A DNA stretch of 64,000 nt. It comes from Ascaris suum. Its lineage: Eukaryota; Nematoda; Chromadorea; Rhabditida; Ascarididae. How positions within the stretch are numbered: the stretch's first letter is position 1; every line of letters starts with the position of its first letter. A model generated the notes under the pieces. It was not told the DNA's origin. It saw only the letters and a list, made by a program, of their open reading frames with translations, and searched no databases. The position numbers and the translations under genes were made by a program. The DNA is taken from contig CM024172.1 in the NCBI GenBank assembly GCA_013433145.1, forward strand, positions 3,470,501-3,534,500. Direction: 5' to 3'. Positions 14,101-26,500 of this stretch are shown piece after piece.

Positions 14101-14555
14101 TCCGATCCACTCATACCCAACATACACCTCTCAGGTATCCGAAGAGTTTCACTTTCACCCTCCTTCGGACCGCGACCTCCGAAGTCGTAATACCCCTCGT
14201 ATTCAATATTTCGAAGGATAGGGTCTATCCGTTCCACTACTTCTTCCCTCTCCACAGGTGCCAACTCCATGTCTCCTTCACACGGTTTTGCTTTTGTTTC
14301 GAATTCCGACTGCTCATCTTTTGCAACGAGGATGCTGTCATCCATTTGAGAGAACGCTGTAGACCCTAAAACCGCTTCTCGTTCGTCTTCTTCTTCTCGT
14401 TTCGACAGGGCATCATAACTCGCAACGGCTCCCATGGCTGCAAGTGCCACAGGTGCAACAACCACGCCACCTGCAATAACCCCAGCTTTTTTAGCAAACC
14501 CGAATATCTTGTCACCGAACGAGGATGATTCATCCACCCCATATTCACCCTTATG
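11106..14555 (-). CDS. unc-44: giant exon, C-terminal unique region and stop
   Basis: About 1,150 residues after the last repeat. It begins with HKGEYGVDESSSFGDK and a hydrophobic stretch (AGVIAGGVVVAPVALAAM, about 14420-14490), then long acidic Ser-rich sequence. A doubled motif occurs near the middle: SLQEFERIERDV (about 12014-12051) and SLAEFERLEQEV (about 11889-11931). A Ser/Arg/Lys patch (KRYSTSRPSSNGSRKSSHDE) lies at about 12359-12420. The end reads EDGSIETISRRVLTRVTDPV, then EEEYETVDSEGNVTKTIRHR and stop TGA at 11106-11108. The frame is open throughout. Confidence 0.88.
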   Translation of the reverse strand, partial: HKGEYGVDESSSFGDKIFGFAKKAGVIAGGVVVAPVALAAMGAVASYDALSKREEEDEREAVLGSTAFSQMDDSILVAKDEQSEFETKAKPCEGDMELAPVEREEVVERIDPILRNIEYEGYYDFGGRGPKEGESETLRIPERCMLGMSGSEEVNLSEKVMKGTILGEGVCDLPISMREKESGLSSIKASQRMFWKEIDEEALSNVDKIGIYHVESGSEIMVAEGESAGPPARQSDSEGSSDRDDTAIIAGGGTHLCDITPEMIFDEFSEQLINEVLGDVERSVTEHEIIMPDRTSGFGNESPLVDEDVATVPKISSQGTEHEHEVDYESDLKDKLDILANENKNLQLEGFDITNAIQHDFIEEESDEELADEIGICDEVANMIDDVLRNVSEGLCHSESTYKTATSRDGYETCATSQEDTFETAPGFQSQESEYTTATSGGESCLSDVSEERHGSATPIAMLSPVQSDRHFTAAQDQEQELSSIRNFNVYFDSKTSTPDVPEIELAPVEDEEEPDEERLATSASGVLLIPEADPGRPTSPIPPCIIEEEDQGIVIVTGADISTRQMQAVPFSIEKIKMEPTTVFEGQSEMHAIGSLCEQTLEGSAVSISEAFAVDDSVKGHISETQLPLCSKQSAQSDESIHEKAMDVEKEYLRQYSDISSESRAETIIGKPTDKTETAFQSSEFLSSSAANVKSDSSDSLDKISLKSGSSGKRYSTSRPSSNGSRKSSHDEPQMFLERLTPELKMTWSEADQRIDNGQSPKQETPLSSPEEEYRGYSPEEEPVRPSEGELETVEEEPEDADSLNGQSVSSNGQTTDSALLGKYKHVSSDNVSETSLQEFERIERDVLNKGESSLSGSELELYASSKLKTSADGSTSSLAEFERLEQEVGEGSPQEEVMMLSDIREESEVEDMSVRDDDEEEPDSISDIKSVPVGEEIQVTTPIASPVDSIERDFEQVIPELLQTSTDSLETGVVLITDQKSNKEGFEEYEIIEKTDGSLRDSLENIPHDRDSVLEGASSQEMASQDTRAMLSGDTVGTYQEYQEDEQDSLAGDMDTMLGDYPTTLTTFETIQVNEDGSIETISRRVLTRVTDPVISHVQFTGTESEQRLRELAREEEYETVDSEGNVTKTIRHRRHPSSTDGNIFES

Positions 14556-17500
14556 CTTCTCATCTTCTCTGAATTCTTTCGCCTCTGGCTTCGTTGGAGA
14601 TATGAGCTCCTTTTCTTCTGCCGACTCTTTCCTTTCGACTGCAGGTGTTATTTCTTCTTTCGCCTCAAAACCGTATTCGTATTCTTTCATCGGTGACAAA
14701 GAGGCAGATACCTCAACAAGTTCTTCATCCCTCTTCAGCTCCTCGCCATGAGTCAAATCAGCGGCTTCAAATAGTTGTTTTCTCTGTTCGACACTCTCCG
14801 AAACAGGTTCCTCTTCTCCTCTTGTGGGATACTCCTTTTCGAATTCGTATTCAGAAACCGGCACCGTCTCATCTTCTCTGAATTCTTTCGCCTCTGGCTT
14901 CGTTGGAGATATGAGCTCCTTTTCTTCTGCCGACTCTTTCCTTTCGACTGCAGGTGTTATTTCTTCTTTCGCCTCAAAACCGTATTCGTATTCTTTCATC
15001 GGTGACAAAGAGGCAGATACCTCAACAAGTTCTTCATCCCTCTTCAGCTCCTCGCCATGAGTCAAATCAGCGGCTTCAAATAGTTGTTTTCTCTGTTCGA
15101 CACTCTCCGAAACAGGTTCCTCTTCTCCTCTTGTGGGATACTCCTTTTCGAATTCGTATTCAGAAACCGGCACCGTCTCATCTTCTCTGAATTCTTTCGC
15201 CTCTGGCTTCGTTGGAGATATGAGCTCCTTTTCTTCTGCCGACTCTTTCCTTTCGACTGCAGGTGTTATTTCTTCTTTCGCCTCAAAACCGTATTCGTAT
15301 TCTTTCATCGGTGACAAAGAGGCAGATACCTCAACAAGTTCTTCATCCCTCTTCAGCTCCTCGCCATGAGTCAAATCAGCGGCTTCAAATAGTTGTTTTC
15401 TCTGTTCGACACTCTCCGAAACAGGTTCCTCTTCTCCTCTTGTGGGATACTCCTTTTCGAATTCGTATTCAGAAACCGGCACCGTCTCATCTTCTCTGAA
15501 TTCTTTCGCCTCTGGCTTCGTTGGAGATATGAGCTCCTTTTCTTCTGCCGACTCTTTCCTTTCGACTGCAGGTGTTATTTCTTCTTTCGCCTCAAAACCG
15601 TATTCGTATTCTTTCATCGGTGACAAAGAGGCAGATACCTCAACAAGTTCTTCATCCCTCTTCAGCTCCTCGCCATGAGTCAAATCAGCGGCTTCAAATA
15701 GTTGTTTTCTCTGTTCGACACTCTCCGAAACAGGTTCCTCTTCTCCTCTTGTGGGATACTCCTTTTCGAATTCGTATTCAGAAACCGGCACCGTCTCATC
15801 TTCTCTGAATTCTTTCGCCTCTGGCTTCGTTGGAGATATGAGCTCCTTTTCTTCTGCCGACTCTTTCCTTTCGACTGCAGGTGTTATTTCTTCTTTCGCC
15901 TCAAAACCGTATTCGTATTCTTTCATCGGTGACAAAGAGGCAGATACCTCAACAAGTTCTTCATCCCTCTTCAGCTCCTCGCCATGAGTCAAATCAGCGG
16001 CTTCAAATAGTTGTTTTCTCTGTTCGACACTCTCCGAAACAGGTTCCTCTTCTCCTCTTGTGGGATACTCCTTTTCGAATTCGTATTCAGAAACCGGCAC
16101 CGTCTCATCTTCTCTGAATTCTTTCGCCTCTGGCTTCGTTGGAGATATGAGCTCCTTTTCTTCTGCCGACTCTTTCCTTTCGACTGCAGGTGTTATTTCT
16201 TCTTTCGCCTCAAAACCGTATTCGTATTCTTTCATCGGTGACAAAGAGGCAGATACCTCAACAAGTTCTTCATCCCTCTTCAGCTCCTCGCCATGAGTCA
16301 AATCAGCGGCTTCAAATAGTTGTTTTCTCTGTTCGACACTCTCCGAAACAGGTTCCTCTTCTCCTCTTGTGGGATACTCCTTTTCGAATTCGTATTCAGA
16401 AACCGGCACCGTCTCATCTTCTCTGAATTCTTTCGCCTCTGGCTTCGTTGGAGATATGAGCTCCTTTTCTTCTGCCGACTCTTTCCTTTCGACTGCAGGT
16501 GTTATTTCTTCTTTCGCCTCAAAACCGTATTCGTATTCTTTCATCGGTGACAAAGAGGCAGATACCTCAACAAGTTCTTCATCCCTCTTCAGCTCCTCGC
16601 CATGAGTCAAATCAGCGGCTTCAAATAGTTGTTTTCTCTGTTCGACACTCTCCGAAACAGGTTCCTCTTCTCCTCTTGTGGGATACTCCTTTTCGAATTC
16701 GTATTCAGAAACCGGCACCGTCTCATCTTCTCTGAATTCTTTCGCCTCTGGCTTCGTTGGAGATATGAGCTCCTTTTCTTCTGCCGACTCTTTCCTTTCG
16801 ACTGCAGGTGTTATTTCTTCTTTCGCCTCAAAACCGTATTCGTATTCTTTCATCGGTGACAAAGAGGCAGATACCTCAACAAGTTCTTCATCCCTCTTCA
16901 GCTCCTCGCCATGAGTCAAATCAGCGGCTTCAAATAGTTGTTTTCTCTGTTCGACACTCTCCGAAACAGGTTCCTCTTCTCCTCTTGTGGGATACTCCTT
17001 TTCGAATTCGTATTCAGAAACCGGCACCGTCTCATCTTCTCTGAATTCTTTCGCCTCTGGCTTCGTTGGAGATATGAGCTCCTTTTCTTCTGCCGACTCT
17101 TTCCTTTCGACTGCAGGTGTTATTTCTTCTTTCGCCTCAAAACCGTATTCGTATTCTTTCATCGGTGACAAAGAGGCAGATACCTCAACAAGTTCTTCAT
17201 CCCTCTTCAGCTCCTCGCCATGAGTCAAATCAGCGGCTTCAAATAGTTGTTTTCTCTGTTCGACACTCTCCGAAACAGGTTCCTCTTCTCCTCTTGTGGG
17301 ATACTCCTTTTCGAATTCGTATTCAGAAACCGGCACCGCTTCCTTTTTTCTGCTATCTTCTCTTCCACTGCTTCCCCTGATTTCAGCCTCGTGCTTCTCA
17401 TCCTCCGAAATTCCTTTCTTGCTTTTGTTGGCGATGTGAGCGGTGTTCCTCCGCTGATTCTTTTTTCGACTGCAAGTCTTACTTCTTCTCGGCTTCGAAT

Positions 17501-20500
17501 GCATGTTCGTGTTCTTCTGCAGGCAGGAGAGCCTTTCAATGAGCTCTTCATCAGTGGACGCTGTTCAAATATTTTTCTCGTCGTTCTTCGGGTTCTGCTG
17601 CACGTTTCGAGACGACGTCATTGCTCAACGGCTCCCGTGGCTGCAAACAGGTGCAACAACCACGCCACCTGTGAATAAACCCCTTTTAGCGAATATCTGT
17701 CACCTCGAGGATGAATCCACCCCATATTCACCGCTTCTCATCTTCTCTGAATTCTTTCGCCTCTGGCTTCGTTGGAGATATGAGCTCCTTTTCTTCTGCC
17801 GACTCTTTCCTTTCGACTGCAGGTGTTATTTCTTCTTTCGCCTCAAAACCGTATTCGTATTCTTTCATCGGTGACAAAGAGGCAGATACCTCAACAAGTT
17901 CTTCATCCCTCTTCAGCTCCTCGCCATGAGTCAAATCAGCGGCTTCAAATAGTTGTTTTCTCTGTTCGACACTCTCCGAAACAGGTTCCTCTTCTCCTCT
18001 TGTGGGATACTCCTTTTCGAATTCGTATTCAGAAACCGGCACCGTCTCATCTTCTCTGAATTCTTTCGCCTCTGGCTTCGTTGGAGATATGAGCTCCTTT
18101 TCTTCTGCCGACTCTTTCCTTTCGACTGCAGGTGTTATTTCTTCTTTCGCCTCAAAACCGTATTCGTATTCTTTCATCGGTGACAAAGAGGCAGATACCT
18201 CAACAAGTTCTTCATCCCTCTTCAGCTCCTCGCCATGAGTCAAATCAGCGGCTTCAAATAGTTGTTTTCTCTGTTCGACACTCTCCGAAACAGGTTCCTC
18301 TTCTCCTCTTGTGGGATACTCCTTTTCGAATTCGTATTCAGAAACCGGCACCGTCTCATCTTCTCTGAATTCTTTCGCCTCTGGCTTCGTTGGAGATATG
18401 AGCTCCTTTTCTTCTGCCGACTCTTTCCTTTCGACTGCAGGTGTTATTTCTTCTTTCGCCTCAAAACCGTATTCGTATTCTTTCATCGGTGACAAAGAGG
18501 CAGATACCTCAACAAGTTCTTCATCCCTCTTCAGCTCCTCGCCATGAGTCAAATCAGCGGCTTCAAATAGTTGTTTTCTCTGTTCGACACTCTCCGAAAC
18601 AGGTTCCTCTTCTCCTCTTGTGGGATACTCCTTTTCGAATTCGTATTCAGAAACCGGCACCGTCTCATCTTCTCTGAATTCTTTCGCCTCTGGCTTCGTT
18701 GGAGATATGAGCTCCTTTTCTTCTGCCGACTCTTTCCTTTCGACTGCAGGTGTTATTTCTTCTTTCGCCTCAAAACCGTATTCGTATTCTTTCATCGGTG
18801 ACAAAGAGGCAGATACCTCAACAAGTTCTTCATCCCTCTTCAGCTCCTCGCCATGAGTCAAATCAGCGGCTTCAAATAGTTGTTTTCTCTGTTCGACACT
18901 CTCCGAAACAGGTTCCTCTTCTCCTCTTGTGGGATACTCCTTTTCGAATTCGTATTCAGAAACCGGCACCGCCGCGCCTTTTTCTGCTAAGAGACCATTC
19001 TTCTCTTCCACTGCCTCAATATAGCCCTGATTTCAGCCTCGTGCTTTCATCCTCCGCAAATTCTTTCTTGCTGGCTTTGTTGGCGATGTGAGCGGCTGTT
19101 CCTCCGCTGATTCTTTTCCTTCGACTGCAAGTCTTACTTCTTCTCGGCTTCGAATGCATGTTCGTGTTCTTCTGCAGGCGGAGGAGAGCTGGTCTTTCAA
19201 TGAGCTCTTCATCAGTGGACGCTGTTTCAAAATATTTTTCTCGTGTTCTTCGGGTTCTGCTGCACGTTTCGAGACGACGTCATATGCTGCAACGGCTCCC
19301 GTGGCTGCAAGTGCCACAGGTGCAACAACCACGCCACCTGCAATAACCCAGCTTTTTTAGCAAACCCGAATATCTTGTCACCGAACGAGGATGATTCATC
19401 CACCCCATATTCACCGCTTCTCATCTTCTCTGAATTCTTTCGCCTCTGGCTTCGTTGGAGATATGAGCTCCTTTTCTTCTGCCGACTCTTTCCTTTCGAC
19501 TGCAGGTGTTATTTCTTCTTTCGCCTCAAAACCGTATTCGTATTCTTTCATCGGTGACAAAGAGGCAGATACCTCAACAAGTTCTTCATCCCTCTTCAGC
19601 TCCTCGCCATGAGTCAAATCAGCGGCTTCAAATAGTTGTTTTCTCTGTTCGACACTCTCCGAAACAGGTTCCTCTTCTCCTCTTGTGGGATACTCCTTTT
19701 CGAATTCGTATTCAGAAACCGGCACCGTCTCATCTTCTCTGAATTCTTTCGCCTCTGGCTTCGTTGGAGATATGAGCTCCTTTTCTTCTGCCGACTCTTT
19801 CCTTTCGACTGCAGGTGTTATTTCTTCTTTCGCCTCAAAACCGTATTCGTATTCTTTCATCGGTGACAAAGAGGCAGATACCTCAACAAGTTCTTCATCC
19901 CTCTTCAGCTCCTCGCCATGAGTCAAATCAGCGGCTTCAAATAGTTGTTTTCTCTGTTCGACACTCTCCGAAACAGGTTCCTCTTCTCCTCTTGTGGGAT
20001 ACTCCTTTTCGAATTCGTATTCAGAAACCGGCACCGTCTCATCTTCTCTGAATTCTTTCGCCTCTGGCTTCGTTGGAGATATGAGCTCCTTTTCTTCTGC
20101 CGACTCTTTCCTTTCGACTGCAGGTGTTATTTCTTCTTTCGCCTCAAAACCGTATTCGTATTCTTTCATCGGTGACAAAGAGGCAGATACCTCAACAAGT
20201 TCTTCATCCCTCTTCAGCTCCTCGCCATGAGTCAAATCAGCGGCTTCAAATAGTTGTTTTCTCTGTTCGACACTCTCCGAAACAGGTTCCTCTTCTCCTC
20301 TTGTGGGATACTCCTTTTCGAATTCGTATTCAGAAACCGGCACCGTCTCATCTTCTCTGAATTCTTTCGCCTCTGGCTTCGTTGGAGATATGAGCTCCTT
20401 TTCTTCTGCCGACTCTTTCCTTTCGACTGCAGGTGTTATTTCTTCTTTCGCCTCAAAACCGTATTCGTATTCTTTCATCGGTGACAAAGAGGCAGATACC

Positions 20501-23500
20501 TCAACAAGTTCTTCATCCCTCTTCAGCTCCTCGCCATGAGTCAAATCAGCGGCTTCAAATAGTTGTTTTCTCTGTTCGACACTCTCCGAAACAGGTTCCT
20601 CTTCTCCTCTTGTGGGATATTCCTTTTCGAATTCGTATTCAGAAACCGGCACCGCCGCGCCTTTTTCTGCATAAGAGACCATCTTCTCTTCCACTGCCTC
20701 AATATAGCCCCTGATTTCAGCCTCGTGCTTCTCATCCTCCGCAAATTCCTTTCTTGCTGGCTTTGTTGGCGATGTGAGCGGCTGTTCCTCCGCTGATTCT
20801 TTTCCTTCGACTGCAAGTCTTACTTCTTCTCCGGCTTCGAATGCATGTTCGTGTTCTTCTGCAGGCGGAGGAGAGCTGGTCTTTCAATGAGCTCTTCATC
20901 AGTGGACGCTGTTTCAAAATATTTTTCTCGTCGTTCTTCGGGTTCTGCTGCACGTTTCGAGACGACGTCATATGCTGCAACGGCTCCCGTGGCTGCAAGT
21001 GCCACAGGTGCAACAACCACGCCACCTGCAATAACCCCAGCTTTTTTAGCAAACCCGAATATCTTGTCACCGAACGAGGATGATTCATCCACCCCATATT
21101 CACCCTTATGCTTCTCATCTTCTCTGAATTCTTTCGCCTCTGGCTTCGTTGGAGATATGAGCTCCTTTTCTTCTGCCGACTCTTTCCTTTCGACTGCAGG
21201 TGTTATTTCTTCTTTCGCCTCAAAACCGTATTCGTATTCTTTCATCGGTGACAAAGAGGCAGATACCTCAACAAGTTCTTCATCCCTCTTCAGCTCCTCG
21301 CCATGAGTCAAATCAGCGGCTTCAAATAGTTGTTTTCTCTGTTCGACACTCTCCGAAACAGGTTCCTCTTCTCCTCTTGTGGGATACTCCTTTTCGAATT
21401 CGTATTCAGAAACCGGCACCGTCTCATCTTCTCTGAATTCTTTCGCCTCTGGCTTCGTTGGAGATATGAGCTCCTTTTCTTCTGCCGACTCTTTCCTTTC
21501 GACTGCAGGTGTTATTTCTTCTTTCGCCTCAAAACCGTATTCGTATTCTTTCATCGGTGACAAAGAGGCAGATACCTCAACAAGTTCTTCATCCCTCTTC
21601 AGCTCCTCGCCATGAGTCAAATCAGCGGCTTCAAATAGTTGTTTTCTCTGTTCGACACTCTCCGAAACAGGTTCCTCTTCTCCTCTTGTGGGATACTCCT
21701 TTTCGAATTCGTATTCAGAAACCGGCACCGTCTCATCTTCTCTGAATTCTTTCGCCTCTGGCTTCGTTGGAGATATGAGCTCCTTTTCTTCTGCCGACTC
21801 TTTCCTTTCGACTGCAGGTGTTATTTCTTCTTTCGCCTCAAAACCGTATTCGTATTCTTTCATCGGTGACAAAGAGGCAGATACCTCAACAAGTTCTTCA
21901 TCCCTCTTCAGCTCCTCGCCATGAGTCAAATCAGCGGCTTCAAATAGTTGTTTTCTCTGTTCGACACTCTCCGAAACAGGTTCCTCTTCTCCTCTTGTGG
22001 GATACTCCTTTTCGAATTCGTATTCAGAAACCGGCACCGTCTCATCTTCTCTGAATTCTTTCGCCTCTGGCTTCGTTGGAGATATGAGCTCCTTTTCTTC
22101 TGCCGACTCTTTCCTTTCGACTGCAGGTGTTATTTCTTCTTTCGCCTCAAAACCGTATTCGTATTCTTTCATCGGTGACAAAGAGGCAGATACCTCAACA
22201 AGTTCTTCATCCCTCTTCAGCTCCTCGCCATGAGTCAAATCAGCGGCTTCAAATAGTTGTTTTCTCTGTTCGACACTCTCCGAAACAGGTTCCTCTTCTC
22301 CTCTTGTGGGATACTCCTTTTCGAATTCGTATTCAGAAACCGGCACCGTCTCATCTTCTCTGAATTCTTTCGCCTCTGGCTTCGTTGGAGATATGAGCTC
22401 CTTTTCTTCTGCCGACTCTTTCCTTTCGACTGCAGGTGTTATTTCTTCTTTCGCCTCAAAACCGTATTCGTATTCTTTCATCGGTGACAAAGAGGCAGAT
22501 ACCTCAACAAGTTCTTCATCCCTCTTCAGCTCCTCGCCATGAGTCAAATCAGCGGCTTCAAATAGTTGTTTTCTCTGTTCGACACTCTCCGAAACAGGTT
22601 CCTCTTCTCCTCTTGTGGGATACTCCTTTTCGAATTCGTATTCAGAAACCGGCACCGTCTCATCTTCTCTGAATTCTTTCGCCTCTGGCTTCGTTGGAGA
22701 TATGAGCTCCTTTTCTTCTGCCGACTCTTTCCTTTCGACTGCAGGTGTTATTTCTTCTTTCGCCTCAAAACCGTATTCGTATTCTTTCATCGGTGACAAA
22801 GAGGCAGATACCTCAACAAGTTCTTCATCCCTCTTCAGCTCCTCGCCATGAGTCAAATCAGCGGCTTCAAATAGTTGTTTTCTCTGTTCGACACTCTCCG
22901 AAACAGGTTCCTCTTCTCCTCTTGTGGGATACTCCTTTTCGAATTCGTATTCAGAAACCGGCACCGTCTCATCTTCTCTGAATTCTTTCGCCTCTGGCTT
23001 CGTTGGAGATATGATCTCCTTTTTTCTTCTGCCGACTCTTTCCTTTCGACTGCAGGTGCAATTTCTTCTTTCGCCTCAAAACCGTATTCGTATTCTTTCA
23101 TCGGTGACAAAGAGGCAGATACCTCAACAAGTTCTTCATCCCTTCTTCAGCTCCTCGCCATGAGTCAAATCGAGCGGCTTCAAATAGTTGTTTTCTCTGT
23201 TCGACACTCTCCGAAACAGGTTCCTCTTCTCCTTTTGTGGCATACTCCTTTTCGAATTCGTATTCAGAAACCGGCACCGTCTCATCTTCTCTGAATTCTT
23301 TCGCCTCTGGCTTCGTTGGAGATATGAGCTCCTTTTCTTCTGCCGACTCTTTCCTTTCGACTGCAGGTGTTATTTCTTCTTTCGCCTCAAAACCGTATTC
23401 GTATTCTTTCATCGGTGACAAAGAGGCAGATACCTCAACAAGTTCTTCATCCCTCTTCAGCTCCTCGCCATGAGTCAAATCAGCGGCTTCAAATAGTTGT

Positions 23501-26500
23501 TTTCTCTGTTCGACACTCTCCGAAACAGGTTCCTCTTCTCCTCTTGTGGGATACTCCTTTTCGAATTCGTATTCAGAAACCGGCACCGTCTCATCTTCTC
23601 TGAATTCTTTCGCCTCTGGCTTCGTTGGAGATATGAGCTCCTTTTCTTCTGCCGACTCTTTCCTTTCGACTGCAGGTGTTATTTCTTCTTTCGCCTCAAA
23701 ACCGTATTCGTATTCTTTCATCGGTGACAAAGAGGCAGATACCTCAACAAGTTCTTCATCCCTCTTCAGCTCCTCGCCATGAGTCAAATCAGCGGCTTCA
23801 AATAGTTGTTTTCTCTGTTCGACACTCTCCGAAACAGGTTCCTCTTCTCCTCTTGTGGGATACTCCTTTTCGAATTCGTATTCAGAAACCGGCACCGTCT
23901 CATCTTCTCTGAATTCTTTCGCCTCTGGCTTCGTTGGAGATATGAGCTCCTTTTCTTCTGCCGACTCTTTCCTTTCGACTGCAGGTGTTATTTCTTCTTT
24001 CGCCTCAAAACCGTATTCGTATTCTTTCATCGGTGACAAAGAGGCAGATACCTCAACAAGTTCTTCATCCCTCTTCAGCTCCTCGCCATGAGTCAAATCA
24101 GCGGCTTCAAATAGTTGTTTTCTCTGTTCGACACTCTCCGAAACAGGTTCCTCTTCTCCTCTTGTGGGATACTCCTTTTCGAATTCGTATTCAGAAACCG
24201 GCACCGTTTTTCTGCATAAGAGACCATCTTCTCTTCCACTGCCTCAATATAGCCCCTGATTTCAGCCTCGTGCTTCTCATCCTCCGAAATTCCTTTCTTG
24301 CTGGCTTTGTTGGCGATGTGAGCTGTTCTCGCTGATTCTTTTCCTTCGACTGCAAGTCTTACTTCTTCTCCGGCTTCGAATGCATGTTCGTGTTCTTCTC
24401 AGGCGGAGGAGAGCTGGTCTTTCAATGAGCTCTCATCAGTGGACGCTGTTTCATATTTTTCTCGTCGTTCTTCGGGTTCTGCTGCACGTTTCGAGACGAC
24501 GTCATATGCTGCAACGGCTCCCGTGGCTGCAAGTGCCACAGGTGCAACAACCCGCCACCTGCAATCCCCTTTTTTAGCAAACTCCGAATATCTTGTCACC
24601 GAACGAGGATATTCATCCACCCCATATTCACCGCTTCTCATCTTCTCTGAATTCTTTCGCCTCTGGCTTCGTTGGAGATATGAGCTCCTTTTCTTCTGCC
24701 GACTCTTTCCTTTCGACTGCAGGTGTTATTTCTTCTTTCGCCTCAAAACCGTATTCGTATTCTTTCATCGGTGACAAAGAGGCAGATACCTCAACAAGTT
24801 CTTCATCCCTCTTCAGCTCCTCGCCATGAGTCAAATCAGCGGCTTCAAATAGTTGTTTTCTCTGTTCGACACTCTCCGAAACAGGTTCCTCTTCTCCTCT
24901 TGTGGGATACTCCTTTTCGAATTCGTATTCAGAAACCGGCACCGTCTCATCTTCTCTGAATTCTTTCGCCTCTGGCTTCGTTGGAGATATGAGCTCCTTT
25001 TCTTCTGCCGACTCTTTCCTTTCGACTGCAGGTGTTATTTCTTCTTTCGCCTCAAAACCGTATTCGTATTCTTTCATCGGTGACAAAGAGGCAGATACCT
25101 CAACAAGTTCTTCATCCCTCTTCAGCTCCTCGCCATGAGTCAAATCAGCGGCTTCAAATAGTTGTTTTCTCTGTTCGACACTCTCCGAAACAGGTTCCTC
25201 TTCTCCTCTTGTGGGATACTCCTTTTCGAATTCGTATTCAGAAACCGGCACCGTCTCATCTTCTCTGAATTCTTTCGCCTCTGGCTTCGTTGGAGATATG
25301 AGCTCCTTTTCTTCTGCCGACTCTTTCCTTTCGACTGCAGGTGTTATTTCTTCTTTCGCCTCAAAACCGTATTCGTATTCTTTCATCGGTGACAAAGAGG
25401 CAGATACCTCAACAAGTTCTTCATCCCTCTTCAGCTCCTCGCCATGAGTCAAATCAGCGGCTTCAAATAGTTGTTTTCTCTGTTCGACACTCTCCGAAAC
25501 AGGTTCCTCTTCTCCTCTTGTGGGATACTCCTTTTCGAATTCGTATTCAGAAACCGGCACCGTCTCATCTTCTCTGAATTCTTTCGCCTCTGGCTTCGTT
25601 GGAGATATGAGCTCCTTTTCTTCTGCCGACTCTTTCCTTTCGACTGCAGGTGTTATTTCTTCTTTCGCCTCAAAACCGTATTCGTATTCTTTCATCGGTG
25701 ACAAAGAGGCAGATACCTCAACAAGTTCTTCATCCCTCTTCAGCTCCTCGCCATGAGTCAAATCAGCGGCTTCAAATAGTTGTTTTCTCTGTTCGACACT
25801 CTCCGAAACAGGTTCCTCTTCTCCTCTTGTGGGATACTCCTTTTCGAATTCGTATTCAGAAACCGGCACCGTCTCATCTTCTCTGAATTCTTTCGCCTCT
25901 GGCTTCGTTGGAGATATGAGCTCCTTTTCTTCTGCCGACCTTTCTTCCTTTCGAGCAGGTGTTCCTTCTTCTTTCGCCTCAAAATTCTTATTTCGATCGG
26001 TGACAAAGAGGCAGATACCTTTCAACAAGTTCTCATCATCCCTCTTCAGCTCCTCGCCTTGAGTCAAATCAGCGGCGTCAAATAGGTGTTTTCTCTGTTC
26101 CACAGAAACAGGTTCCTCTTCTCCTTTTTTGGATACTCCTTTTCGAATTCGTATTCAGACCGGCACCGTCTCATCTTCTCTGAATTCTTTCGCCTCTGGC
26201 TTCGTTGGAGATATGAGCTCCTTTTCTTCTGCCGACTCTTTCCTTTCGACTGCAGGTGTTATTTCTTCTTTCGCCTCAAAACCGTATTCGTATTCTTTCA
26301 TCGGTGACAAAGAGGCAGATACCTCAACAAGTTCTTCATCCCTCTTCAGCTCCTCGCCATGAGTCAAATCAGCGGCTTCAAATAGTTGTTTTCTCTGTTC
26401 GACACTCTCCGAAACAGGTTCCTCTTCTCCTCTTGTGGGATACTCCTTTTCGAATTCGTATTCAGAAACCGGCACCGTCTCATCTTCTCTGAATTCTTTC

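Noticed and set aside
17728..26103. The separate open segments (17728-19011, 19411-20694, 20820-22964, 23098-24204, 24628-26103) as individual genes
   Set aside because: They start and stop at frame slips inside the linkers or the degenerate units, not at start codons or splice sites; together they form one exon.
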